A stretch of 64,000 nucleotides of DNA from Pedobacter sp. GTDB lineage: Bacteria > Bacteroidota > Bacteroidia > Sphingobacteriales > Sphingobacteriaceae. A program made the position numbers and the translations under genes. The DNA lies in the NCBI GenBank assembly GCA_025351765.1, contig JANXVH010000055.1, positions 1 through 64,000 on the forward strand. The letters are read 5' to 3'. Shown here one piece after another: positions 35,559 through 44,692 of this stretch. Each line of letters starts with the position of its first letter. Positions within the stretch are counted from its first letter, which is position 1. The notes below the pieces were generated by a model. The model did no database searches and was not told the origin of the DNA. It was given only the letters and a program-made list of their open reading frames with translations.

Positions 35559-35701
35559 TTTGGCGTGAATATAGCAATAATGTTGCCTGTTTTGATAGGA
35601 AATCAGGTGGGATTTAAATTGCAGGTAAAATGTATACCGTATAAGTTTTGGACAGCGAAACACTAGGATAGGGGTTGGTTTCCCGCATGTTCTTACTTCA
35701 T

Positions 35702-35768
35702 CCCGTATTTCTCCCACATAAGTGGCGTTTAAGTACTTTTAGTGGGAAAAGGGTGGGAGGAATACGGG
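35702..35768. repeat. Imperfect 16-bp inverted repeat in the gap before the operon
   Basis: CCCGTATTTCTCCCAC and GTGGGAGGAATACGGG pair in 15 of 16 positions across a 35-nt spacer. It lies 45 nt after the histidine kinase stop (minus) and 160 nt upstream of the operon start. No T-run follows on either strand, so it is not an ordinary terminator. Confidence 0.6.
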
Positions 35769-35813
35769 AGAAACCCAAGACTTGCCCTTAATTAGAACCA
35801 ATTCAGTACCATA

Positions 35814-37721
35814 TTAGATAGGAGTAATCCAGTTCAATGCCTCCTGGTAATCCTGAAAAAGCATGATCTGGAGCAAACCTTTTGCGGAACCGGTACTCTT
35901 GCCAACGGAAAGCTTACTAAATGAGCTTGGCGAATGGATCCATGCAAAATGGCGTAATCCTTCTTTCTCTACCATGGGCAGCCAGATCTCCCTTAACCAG
36001 TCAGTAGCTTCAGACCAGCTGCCGGGTACATGAGAGTTGTCTGCAAGGAGTTTTTTAGCTTTAAAAGCTTTTATCATACTCAATATTTTTAAACAACCAG
36101 ATTGTATTGATTCTGCATTTTGGAAACCTGTCCAGTCTGCCTCTATACAACTTGTTTTTTCATTGAACTTAACAGTTGTATATTCATCAACATAGTAATC
36201 AGGATCGTTCCTGGAGGGTAAAGCAATGATTGACTTTGGTAAGGGCAGTCTAAAGAAGAATTTTGAACCTACACCAAGGGTGCTTTCAATCCAAAAACTT
36301 CCGTTATGTCTTTTTAAGATTTCGGATGAAATGAACAACCCCAATCCCAGGCCTTCAAAATGCATTGTTTTGTTATCGGCACGGTAATAACGTTCAAACA
36401 GGTGGTCCATATCATGCTGATCGATACCTATACCAAAATCCTGAATAGAAACAATGATGTTATTGAGCAATACTTTAAATTCTACATTAACCCGATCACT
36501 TTTGGGCGAGTATTTAATGGCATTTGTTAAAAAATTACTCAATACTTGTTCAATTCGGATCTTATCCCCATTGTATAAAATAGAACTACCTTTTTTTAGG
36601 TTTATTTTGTGCGAACTGGAAACGAGCTGTACATTATCAACCACGTCAGCAAGCATCTCACTAAAGTTAAACTCCTGCATAGTATACTGCATTTTTCCTG
36701 CGTTTAGCTTGGTTACATCAAGCAAATCTGATATAAGCCTGCCCAGACGCGTAATGTTTTCGGCAGATTTTTGGGCATAGTTGTGCAGTTTATTGACATC
36801 TGAAGAGCGCTGCATCAGCTGGTTAAATGCTTTAATGCTGGTTAGCGGTGTTTTCAGTTCGTGACTGGCAATGGAAAGAAACTCATCCTTCATGTGTTCG
36901 CTGTTTCTAGCATTAACTAATTCTGTTATGTCATAAGAAAAGCTAAGGACACCATTTACCTTTCCATGCTCGTCAAGTCTGGCCTGGTACATAATATTAA
37001 AGTAGTAATCTTTAAAAATTTGTTCCTGGTGATTAAAGAGCTTAACTGGTATTTCTTTCCCTTCGTAGGTTAACCCGGTTTGGTAAACCTTTTTCAGTTC
37101 CTGATAAACAGGATGGTTGGCCATTTCAGGCAACACTTCAATAACAGGTTTGCCAATCAGGTCAAGGTATCCAAAATGTTGATGATACATTGGGTTGACA
37201 AATTCGTAGATCAGTTCAGGTCCAGAAAGCACGGCTATTCTGGCAGGCAAATCGGCAAATAATTTTTCAATACGCCTGCTTAGCTGAACGGATTTTGACG
37301 CAGCCGTAGTCTGCTTTTCCAGACTCACTTTTAAACTATTTTCTGTAAGTATTTGAGGGGTTACATCAATAGTGGAATGAATAAGATATAATATTTCTCC
37401 GTTCGTATCCAGTACAGGGGTGTTTGTGCTCTCCCAATACTGATCTAAAAGATAAGCCACCGGCAGCTGATGTTGTTTTTTAATTTGGAGCACATTTTGC
37501 AAAGAATCTCTCAATGCATAAGAGTTTTTATTAGTCTCATCTACAGGAAAAACATCAAAAAGATACTTTCCGCTAATACCTTCCCGTGTTTTTAAAGTGC
37601 GTTCTAGATAAAGATTACTTGCTGTTAGAATAACCAGATTAGGCGATAAAATAAGGCACATGGATGGTATGGTTTCAAATACCTTTAATACCTCAAGTCC
37701 GTTTTCCTTTTGCTGCTGCAT
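35814..37721 (-). CDS. PAS-domain sensor histidine kinase with C-terminal STAS/SpoIIAA-like domain
   Basis: A 635-residue soluble histidine kinase from ATG 37721 (MQQQKENGLEVLKVFE); the track's start is a TTG. Two PAS domains (~15-140, ~150-265) precede HisKA with phospho-acceptor His287 (SIASHELKTPLTSIKAF) and an ATPase domain (NFLTNAIKYSP, DFGIGI, GLGLGLFIS). The last ~125 residues (IEADWTGFQNAESIQSGCLK, DNSHVPGSWSEATDWLREIW) form an extra alpha/beta domain resembling stand-alone SpoIIAA-like proteins. No transmembrane helix and no response regulator are nearby. It is divergent from a paralogous kinase. Confidence 0.9.
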   Translation of the reverse strand: MQQQKENGLEVLKVFETIPSMCLILSPNLVILTASNLYLERTLKTREGISGKYLFDVFPVDETNKNSYALRDSLQNVLQIKKQHQLPVAYLLDQYWESTNTPVLDTNGEILYLIHSTIDVTPQILTENSLKVSLEKQTTAASKSVQLSRRIEKLFADLPARIAVLSGPELIYEFVNPMYHQHFGYLDLIGKPVIEVLPEMANHPVYQELKKVYQTGLTYEGKEIPVKLFNHQEQIFKDYYFNIMYQARLDEHGKVNGVLSFSYDITELVNARNSEHMKDEFLSIASHELKTPLTSIKAFNQLMQRSSDVNKLHNYAQKSAENITRLGRLISDLLDVTKLNAGKMQYTMQEFNFSEMLADVVDNVQLVSSSHKINLKKGSSILYNGDKIRIEQVLSNFLTNAIKYSPKSDRVNVEFKVLLNNIIVSIQDFGIGIDQHDMDHLFERYYRADNKTMHFEGLGLGLFISSEILKRHNGSFWIESTLGVGSKFFFRLPLPKSIIALPSRNDPDYYVDEYTTVKFNEKTSCIEADWTGFQNAESIQSGCLKILSMIKAFKAKKLLADNSHVPGSWSEATDWLREIWLPMVEKEGLRHFAWIHSPSSFSKLSVGKSTGSAKGLLQIMLFQDYQEALNWITPI

Positions 37722-37810
37722 GAGTGATATCAATATAGAATTGCTTGTATCAAAATTACATAATTATACGCTAAAATAAATGGGCATATCTTTTGTTGTG
37801 CAAACCTTGA

Positions 37811-40465
37811 ATGATGTTAGCTGAACTGATACAAACTAAAGACTGGTCTAACACTGCGCTTGGGAGACGTGAAGACTGGCCGGAAGACTTAAAACTAGCC
37901 GTAAATATTTGCCTGAATTCAGGTTTTCCTATAGCCTTATACTGGGGTTCTGAATTTACGTTGATCTATAATGACGCCTGGAGCAGCATTCCGGGCGACA
38001 AACATCCTATGGCGCTGGGTAGACCAGGTCCCGAGGTTTGGCCAGAGATATGGGATGGATTAGCGCCAGAATTTAATAGCGTACTAAATTCAGGAGAGTC
38101 TATTAGACGGCCAGATGCTTTGCTCTTAATGAACCGTTATGGTTATGTAGAGGAATGTTATTTTGATTATTCGCTTTCGCCGATTATGGATGTTAATCAG
38201 AAAATTGGCGGGGTGTTTAATGCGGTTGTGGAAACTACTTACAAAGTAATTAACGAGCGTAGAAAACAGTTGTTGCATCAATTATTACTTGCTAATTTAT
38301 TAAGAAGCACAGCTGATAGTTTGCGGAATATTGAAGCACTGTTGGGCGCGGCTACAGAAGATATTCCATTTAGTCTTTTATATACATTCTCTAACAACGA
38401 CCCGATAACTGGCGAAATAGCCATATATACCGGAACGAAAACCGAAGAAGTTTTGAGGGCAAATTGGCCTAAACCTGATCATAAAGATGGGCACCAATCG
38501 GTATATGTGGGTGACTTACTCCAGTTTGTAGAGGCACTTCCTTTGAACTTAAGGAGAGAAGAGTGCACAGAAGTTTTAGTGGTACCAGTAAACGCAGCTT
38601 ATGCGAATGTTAACGGCTATATGGTGATGGGTATATCGCCAAGGAAACGGTTGGATACAGACTATAGGCATTTTTTGGAATCGGTTGGCTTGCATATCGG
38701 GAACATTTTAAGCAATTCATACGCTTTTGAAAAAGAGAGCCTGTTTGAGCGTGAACAAGCATTAAATGAAGAACTTGCCGCTGCCAATGAAGAATTAGGT
38801 GCAACAAACGAAGAGCTTCAACATACACAGGAAAGCCTTGCTACTTTAAACCAAGAACTGGAAAGGCGGGTTGCTTATAGAACCAAAGCCCTGGTAGAAA
38901 GTGAGCACAGGCTTCAAATTATGGTGATGACTTCGCCAATTGGCGTTGGTGTATTTAAAGGTAGAAATCTGAAGGTAGAGATGGCCAATCAACAAATGCT
39001 TGACATTTGGGGCCTTACGCGGGAGCAGGTGATTGGTAAAGATCTTGTTGATGTGTTTCCGGAACAGATCGAACAACCATATTTGACGCTTTTTGATCAT
39101 GTATATACTACAGGGAAACTCGTGTCAAACTCTGAAATAGAGGCAACAATGGTTACTGCCGACGGTAGCAAGAAAATTTACATGGATCTGCAGTATTCAC
39201 CATTATATGATGCCGATCAAAATATTGATGCCATTATGGCTTCGATTATTAATATAACACCTATTGTAGAATCACGTAAAAAGTTAGAGCAGAGCGAGCA
39301 GGAACAGCAGGTGCTTAACGAGGAATTAATGGCAACTAATGAAGAACTTGCCGTTTCAATGGAACAGCTTGCTATAAGTGAGCGCAAAAAAGACGAATTC
39401 ATTTCTATTGCCAGTCACGAGTTAAAAACACCACTAACCAGTATAAAAGCATTTAACCAGTTAATGCAGCGCACACAAGATCCGGAGCGTATGAAAAGCT
39501 TTATATTAAAGTCGTCAGAACAGGTACACCGTTTGGAAATGCTAATAAGAGATTTGTTAGATGTAACCAAGATCAATGCAGGTAAGATGAATTATAATAT
39601 GGAGCCTTTTAATTTTGCAGAAATGGTTTCCGGAAGTGTAGAAAGCGTGCAGCATACCACAACTACCCATGAGATTATATTGGAAAATAATGAGCAGATT
39701 ACCTATAGGGGCGATCAGCTAAGGTTGGAACAAGTATTGCAAAATTTCCTCTCAAACGCAATCAAATATTCGCCACAAGGTAAAAAAGTAATCGTAAAAA
39801 GCCGGATAGAACAGAATAACATTGTGGTATCTGTACAGGATTTTGGGATTGGAATTGCAGCAAACAAACTGGATCGTTTATTTGACAGGTATTACCGGGT
39901 AGACAATACGGCGATGCAGTTTGAGGGTTTGGGTTTAGGGTTGTTCATCTCTTCAGAAATATTAAAAAGGCATGAAGGTAGCTTTTGGATAGAAAGTGAA
40001 CCGGGCAACGGTGCTAATTTCTTTTTTAGGCTGCCATTGCATACAGATCAGTTGATTAGTACAAAGGTAAAAACAGAGACCTATTATCTGGACGAGCACA
40101 TTGCAATTAGTTACAATAGTTTTGCAAAGATGCTGGAAGTGGATTGGACAGGTTACCAGAACATGGAAACCGTTAAAAGTGGTGGAATGCTTATGTTAGA
40201 AATGCTGGAGAAGAATAAATGTGCTAAAGTGTTGAACGACAATACGCATGTGTTGGGTTCATGGTCTGAAGCCGCAGATTGGGCTGGCAACGAGTGGTTC
40301 CCTATGATGGAGCGGGCTGGACTTAAGTCCTTAGCTTGGGTATATTCCCCAAGTGTGTTTAGCAGACTAGCCGCAAAAAGAAGTGTAGATATTGCAATTG
40401 GCGATGTAGTAACTCAGTTTTTTACAGATACAGCGCTTGCAGGCCAATGGCTTGATGGGAAGTAA
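37811..40465 (+). CDS. PAS/GAF sensor histidine kinase with C-terminal STAS/SpoIIAA-like domain
   Basis: An 884-residue soluble kinase. Order: N-terminal PAS (~15-145, IALYWGSEFTLIYNDAW), GAF-like region (~155-310), a coiled coil of heptads (ALNEELAAANEELGATNEEL), a second PAS (~360-480), a second coil, HisKA with His536 (SIASHELKTPLTSIKAFNQL), the ATPase (NFLSNAIKYSP, DFGIGI, GLGLGLFIS) and a C-terminal ~125-residue domain shared with the divergent neighbour (LEVDWTGYQNMETVKSGG, DNTHVLGSWSEAADWAGNEW). The 89-nt gap holds both promoters. The matching kinase cores mark the pair as paralogues. Confidence 0.9.
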   Translation: MMLAELIQTKDWSNTALGRREDWPEDLKLAVNICLNSGFPIALYWGSEFTLIYNDAWSSIPGDKHPMALGRPGPEVWPEIWDGLAPEFNSVLNSGESIRRPDALLLMNRYGYVEECYFDYSLSPIMDVNQKIGGVFNAVVETTYKVINERRKQLLHQLLLANLLRSTADSLRNIEALLGAATEDIPFSLLYTFSNNDPITGEIAIYTGTKTEEVLRANWPKPDHKDGHQSVYVGDLLQFVEALPLNLRREECTEVLVVPVNAAYANVNGYMVMGISPRKRLDTDYRHFLESVGLHIGNILSNSYAFEKESLFEREQALNEELAAANEELGATNEELQHTQESLATLNQELERRVAYRTKALVESEHRLQIMVMTSPIGVGVFKGRNLKVEMANQQMLDIWGLTREQVIGKDLVDVFPEQIEQPYLTLFDHVYTTGKLVSNSEIEATMVTADGSKKIYMDLQYSPLYDADQNIDAIMASIINITPIVESRKKLEQSEQEQQVLNEELMATNEELAVSMEQLAISERKKDEFISIASHELKTPLTSIKAFNQLMQRTQDPERMKSFILKSSEQVHRLEMLIRDLLDVTKINAGKMNYNMEPFNFAEMVSGSVESVQHTTTTHEIILENNEQITYRGDQLRLEQVLQNFLSNAIKYSPQGKKVIVKSRIEQNNIVVSVQDFGIGIAANKLDRLFDRYYRVDNTAMQFEGLGLGLFISSEILKRHEGSFWIESEPGNGANFFFRLPLHTDQLISTKVKTETYYLDEHIAISYNSFAKMLEVDWTGYQNMETVKSGGMLMLEMLEKNKCAKVLNDNTHVLGSWSEAADWAGNEWFPMMERAGLKSLAWVYSPSVFSRLAAKRSVDIAIGDVVTQFFTDTALAGQWLDGK

Positions 40466-40480
40466 CATGATTTATTTTTT

Positions 40481-40502
40481 TGTATTTTTGTAAAAAAATA
40501 CA
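40481..40502. promoter_or_regulatory. Dyad with promoter-like core before the radical SAM gene
   Basis: TGTATTTTT-gtaa-AAAAATACA is a perfect 9-bp inverted repeat, 6 nt before the TTG start. It contains TATTTTTG (40483-40490), an exact TAnnTTTG match, so repressor binding here would block the promoter. It could also act as a weak terminator for the kinase gene. Confidence 0.4.
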
Positions 40503-40508
40503 ATCGAA

Positions 40509-41468
40509 TTGGGAACACTACTGGATCAGGGAATTAAAGGCTATAACAATTACGGTACACACCTTAAAGAAAAATACAAAGGACAGCGTGTATTTAAAGT
40601 AATTGTGGATGGTGGCTTTACCTGCCCCAATCGCGACGGCAGTAAAGGCTATGGCGGATGTACCTATTGTAATGTAGATTCTTTTACTCCCGAACTTTCC
40701 CGTACGCTACCAACCATACGTGAGCAGCTTGAACAAGGCATGGAGAGGGGTAAGGGTTTTTATAAAGCAGATAAGTTTATTGTTTATTTTCAGCCAAATA
40801 CCAATACGTATGCACCTGTACATTATTTAAAGATGATGTATGATGAAGCACTTTCTATCAATCCAGAAGATGTAGTAGGCTTTTCTGTTGGGACGCGGCC
40901 GGATTGCATAGATGCCGAAAAGGTAGCACTTTTGGAAAGCTATTCAGACCGGTTTGATGTAGATCTGGAAATGGGTATGGAGTCTATCTATGACGAAACC
41001 TTAAATCAAATTAACAGGGGCTGCAGTCATGCTGAATTTGTAACAGCGGTAAAACTTTTGGAAAACAGTAAGCTAGACCTTTGCGTGCATACTATATTTG
41101 GTTTTCCATGGGAAACAGAGGAAATGATGTTGGGTTATATTCATGAGATTAACCGGTTTCCGCAAATTAAGTTTGTAAAATTCCACCACCTTCATATAGT
41201 TGAAGGATCTATAATGGGTGCAAAGTATAAAAAACAGCCTTTTAAACTGTTCTCATTAGAAGAATACACCGATTTACTGTGTAAACTTATCCCGCTGCTG
41301 CGGCCGAACATTGTTATACAACGATTATTTGGAATATCTGATTGGGATTTGTTAATTGCGCCGAACTGGGGGTTAAACAAATCTGCGATACAATCCTATA
41401 TAGATAAGGAAATAGAAAGAAGAGGCGTGGTGCAAGGCTCTGCTTATGTATCAGTAGCAGTGGTATAA
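40509..41468 (+). CDS. TIGR01212 family radical SAM protein (YhcC-like)
   Basis: A 319-residue radical SAM enzyme with the family's spaced cluster motif CPNRDGSKGYGGCTYCN. It also has YFQPNTNTYAP and VGFSVGTRPDCI, characteristic of YhcC-type proteins; the substrate is not known to me. The start is TTG at 40509: the frame upstream is closed by TAA at 40491, and no ATG precedes the cluster motif, so a TTG start is required. The 3' end overlaps the convergent SRPBCC gene by 25 nt. Confidence 0.88.
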   Translation: MGTLLDQGIKGYNNYGTHLKEKYKGQRVFKVIVDGGFTCPNRDGSKGYGGCTYCNVDSFTPELSRTLPTIREQLEQGMERGKGFYKADKFIVYFQPNTNTYAPVHYLKMMYDEALSINPEDVVGFSVGTRPDCIDAEKVALLESYSDRFDVDLEMGMESIYDETLNQINRGCSHAEFVTAVKLLENSKLDLCVHTIFGFPWETEEMMLGYIHEINRFPQIKFVKFHHLHIVEGSIMGAKYKKQPFKLFSLEEYTDLLCKLIPLLRPNIVIQRLFGISDWDLLIAPNWGLNKSAIQSYIDKEIERRGVVQGSAYVSVAVV

Positions 41469-41929
41469 TCGCCAAACAGTGCGATGACTTTCGCTCGTCT
41501 GAATTCGAAAATGCTTTTAACTTTTTCCGCTACATATAGGCTATTGGCAATGTTGCCAATAAAACCAAAAGGCAAACCATAAGTAAGGATATCATCCATT
41601 GCCGTACCACCTTCAATTTCCCTAAAGTGATGCTGATGGTGCCAGAATTGGTAAGGGCCAAAACGTTGCTGGTCTATAAAATATTTTTCTTCTTCTACAT
41701 GGGTGATCTCTGTCATCCAACTCAGTTTAATATTAAACATTGGAGAAACCTTGTAAGTGATTAGCATCCCTGCATACATGGTTTTAAGTTGCTCTTTTTT
41801 TGAGGTGACTGTAAAAGCCATTTCTGGCGGAGTAATCCTAGCCAGATTCATTGGAGAAGAAAAGAATTCCCAGCACTCTTTTAAAGGTACAGGCAATCGC
41901 TGAGAAAATGTGAGTTGATAAGATTTCAT
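41444..41929 (-). CDS. SRPBCC family protein (ligand-binding / cyclase-like)
   Basis: A 161-residue helix-grip protein: YQLTFSQRLPVPLKECWEFF at the N-terminus is the usual START/polyketide-cyclase-like opening, followed by the strand pattern ending near DDILTYGLPFGFIGNIAN. Members bind hydrophobic ligands; no catalytic residues can be assigned. It reads convergently into the radical SAM gene with a 25-nt coding overlap and lies divergent from amt across 262 nt of AT-rich DNA in which I see no further feature. Confidence 0.85.
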   Translation of the reverse strand: MKSYQLTFSQRLPVPLKECWEFFSSPMNLARITPPEMAFTVTSKKEQLKTMYAGMLITYKVSPMFNIKLSWMTEITHVEEEKYFIDQQRFGPYQFWHHQHHFREIEGGTAMDDILTYGLPFGFIGNIANSLYVAEKVKSIFEFRRAKVIALFGDYTTATDT

Positions 41930-42191
41930 AAGTAGTTAAAGATACGAACTTATTGCAAGGAACGATTTGCATTCATTTATAAAAAATTAGGAATTTAATT
42001 GACTGATTATTGGAGATATGGAGAAAATTAGACTACAAATTGTGATTATTAAGTATTTTTGTCTTTAAAAGTGAATTTTTACTATCATATTTCATTAATT
42101 ATTTTGATTTAAGTGTTTTTTATTAAAATAATTACTAGTTTTATAAAAAAAACAAATAAACTATAATTACTAACAGTTAAAAAACACATTT

Positions 42192-43562
42192 ATGGCAAAA
42201 GTTTTATTCAAACAATGGGGCCCTCTTGCAATTTTATTAATAGTTGCAGTTCTTGCCCTTTTTATTCCACTACTCCCTAATTTTGATGAGGGTAAATACA
42301 GCGGACCTGATATAGCGTTTGTATTAATAGCTACGGCTTTAGTGTTTATTATGACACCTGGTCTTGCATTTTTTTATGGTGGTATGGTTCATCGTAAAAA
42401 CATACTGTCTACCATGATAAAAAGTGTGGTAGCGGCGGGTGTAATTACTGTTCTTTGGGTGGTAGTTGGTTTTAGTCTTGCATTTGGAGAAACGATTGGT
42501 GGATTTATTGGAAATCCTAAAACGTTCTTTTTCTTTCAAGGAGTAAACTCAAGTCCGTCATGGAGCCTTGCTGCAACTATTCCTCTTTCATTATTTGCTG
42601 TTTTCCAGTTGATGTTTGCTATTATAACTCCAGGACTTGTTGTTGGGGCTGTTGCTGAGCGTATCCGCTTTACATCTTACATCTTGTTTATTGTATTGTT
42701 TGCAATATTTGTATACTCTCCGTTAGCACACTGGACTTGGCATCCTGATGGCATCCTGTTTAAAATGGGCGTCTTAGATTTTGCCGGAGGTACAGTAGTT
42801 CACATCTCTGCGGGTATGGCTGCATTAGCCGGTGCATTGGTGTTAAAACGCAGAAAATCTCATATAGAACATCAAGAAGTACCTCCTGCTAACATTCCTT
42901 ATGTATTGATTGGTACTGGTTTACTTTGGTTTGGATGGTTCGGCTTCAATGCAGGTTCTGCACTTGGAGCTAATAGTCTTGCCGTATCTGCATTCTTAAC
43001 AACAAATACTGCTGCCGGTGCTGCAGGTTTATCTTGGATGTTCTTTGATGTATCAAGAGGTAAAAAACCTTCTGTACTTGGCTTTTGTATTGGTGCGGTT
43101 GTTGGTTTAGTTGCCATCACTCCCGGTGCGGGTTTTGTAAGCATACCTTCAAGCATCTTTATTGGCGCTATAGCTGCAATCATTTCTAATCTTGCTGTTT
43201 CATGGAAACAAAAAACAAGCCTGGATGATACATTAGACGTGTTTCCTTGCCATGGTGTTGGAGGTATAGTTGGTATGTTATTAACAGGTGTATTTGCAAC
43301 TAAAACTGTAAACAGTGCTGGTGTTGATGGTTTGTTTTACGGTAACCCTGCATTTTTTGTTACTCAATTAAAAGGTGTTGTTATAGTTGTATTGTTCAGC
43401 TTTATCATGTCATACGTAATCTTCAAATTCATTAACCTGATCCAACCAATCCGTGTTACATCAGAAGAAGAAGAAGAAGGATTAGATTCAAGTCAGCATG
43501 ACGAGAAATATTCTCAAGGTACACTGATCGTTTCAGGACAAGAAGTAGAACATAAATTTTAA
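42192..43562 (+). CDS. amt: Ammonium transporter
   Basis: A 456-residue Amt/Rh channel with 11 helices. Typical signatures are ALVFIMTPGLAFFYGGMVHR, FDFAGGTVVHISAGMAALAG (twin-His region, quoted in part as GGTVVHISAG) and WKQKTSLDDTLDVFPCHGVGG. It takes up ammonium at low concentration. Usually Amt is paired with a PII protein (glnK); none is seen in this window. Instead an outer-membrane porin follows after 36 nt. No sigma-54 site was recognised in the upstream AT-rich region. Confidence 0.97.
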   Translation: MAKVLFKQWGPLAILLIVAVLALFIPLLPNFDEGKYSGPDIAFVLIATALVFIMTPGLAFFYGGMVHRKNILSTMIKSVVAAGVITVLWVVVGFSLAFGETIGGFIGNPKTFFFFQGVNSSPSWSLAATIPLSLFAVFQLMFAIITPGLVVGAVAERIRFTSYILFIVLFAIFVYSPLAHWTWHPDGILFKMGVLDFAGGTVVHISAGMAALAGALVLKRRKSHIEHQEVPPANIPYVLIGTGLLWFGWFGFNAGSALGANSLAVSAFLTTNTAAGAAGLSWMFFDVSRGKKPSVLGFCIGAVVGLVAITPGAGFVSIPSSIFIGAIAAIISNLAVSWKQKTSLDDTLDVFPCHGVGGIVGMLLTGVFATKTVNSAGVDGLFYGNPAFFVTQLKGVVIVVLFSFIMSYVIFKFINLIQPIRVTSEEEEEGLDSSQHDEKYSQGTLIVSGQEVEHKF

Positions 43563-43598
43563 TTTACACACATCTAAATTTCACTCAAACCAAACATT

Positions 43599-44627
43599 AT
43601 GAAATTAAAATCATTACTAACAATCGCATTTCTTGCTTTTACATCTGCTGCTATAGCGCAGGAAGCGGCTGATGCTCCCCTACAAATTTCGGGTTCTGCT
43701 GATGCATATTACAAATATGATTTTGCGAAAAGACCTAATATAGGTACTTCTTTCGCTAGCGATCACAATTCAGTGTCACTAGGTATGTTAGACCTTGCGT
43801 TAAAGAAAACTACAGGTAAAGCATCTTTTGTTGGAGAGTTGTCTTTCGGCCCACGTGGCCAATACCAATCAATTCCTAACGGTGACGGTACTGATGTAAA
43901 TTCATTCCATATCCAAAACTTATATACTTCTTATGCATTTACCGACAAGTTTTCAATGACTGCAGGTTATATGGGTACATTTATTGGATACGAAGTAATA
44001 GCGCCAACTGGTAACTTTAATTACTCTACTTCTTATTTGTTTACTAATGGTCCATTCCAAAATGCTGGTATCAAAGGAACTTATGCATTCTCAAGTAAAG
44101 TAAGTTTGATGGTTGGTTTGTTTAACGACTGGAATGTTTATAAAGATTTAAACGGTGTTTCTCATGTTGGAGCTCAGTTAATGCTAAGCCCTGTTAAAGG
44201 ATGGACGGCCTATTTAAACGTATTATCTGGAACTTCAGCTGGTGCTAAAAACGGTACTGTTCTTGATTTAACTACTTCTTATCAAGTAACTGAAAAAGTT
44301 AAGATTGGTTTAAATGCAGCTGATTATTCAGTTGACGGCGGCGGCGGCTATGGTGGCGGTGCTTTGTATTTGCAAAACTCATTTACTCCCGGCTTTGCTC
44401 TAGGATTGAGAGGTGAAATGTTTACCTTGAAAAACAATGGAACAATTGGCTCTGGTAAAGACATCACGGCAGTAACACTTTCTGGAAATTTTAAATCTGG
44501 TGGTTTAACTTTCATTCCTGAAGTTAGATTTGATAATGACTCGAACTCTAGTTTTCTAAAAAGTGACGGCCTAACTGCTACAAAATCTGCATCGCAATTT
44601 TCATTGGCTGTAGTGTACGCATTCTAG
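43599..44627 (+). CDS. OmpL-like outer-membrane beta-barrel porin, paired with amt
   Basis: A 342-residue barrel protein: signal peptide 1-20 (FTSAAIAQ), then repeated amphipathic strands (LQISGSADAYYKYDF, IQNLYTSYAFTDKFSMTAGY, FTPGFALGLRGEMFTL) and a terminal aromatic (VVYAF). It fits the bbp2/OmpL-like porin family. It starts 36 nt after amt and shares its transcript, so a role in outer-membrane passage of ammonium or another nitrogen compound is a reasonable inference. A strong terminator follows. Confidence 0.85.
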   Translation: MKLKSLLTIAFLAFTSAAIAQEAADAPLQISGSADAYYKYDFAKRPNIGTSFASDHNSVSLGMLDLALKKTTGKASFVGELSFGPRGQYQSIPNGDGTDVNSFHIQNLYTSYAFTDKFSMTAGYMGTFIGYEVIAPTGNFNYSTSYLFTNGPFQNAGIKGTYAFSSKVSLMVGLFNDWNVYKDLNGVSHVGAQLMLSPVKGWTAYLNVLSGTSAGAKNGTVLDLTTSYQVTEKVKIGLNAADYSVDGGGGYGGGALYLQNSFTPGFALGLRGEMFTLKNNGTIGSGKDITAVTLSGNFKSGGLTFIPEVRFDNDSNSSFLKSDGLTATKSASQFSLAVVYAF

Positions 44628-44649
44628 TTTGGATTACGCATAAAATCGA

Positions 44650-44678
44650 GCCACCGGTATTCTCCGGTGGCTTTTTTT
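44650..44678 (+). terminator. Intrinsic terminator of the amt-porin operon
   Basis: GCCACCGG / CCGGTGGC with a 6-nt loop and seven T, 22 nt after the porin stop and 14 nt before the next ATG. Confidence 0.92.
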
Positions 44679-44692
44679 GTTTATATTGCCTT

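Noticed and set aside
35074-35568. 164-residue plus-strand ORF opposite the FHA-like gene
   Set aside because: It runs fully antisense to a gene that fits the operon; composition is rich in Phe/Ile/Lys without motifs.
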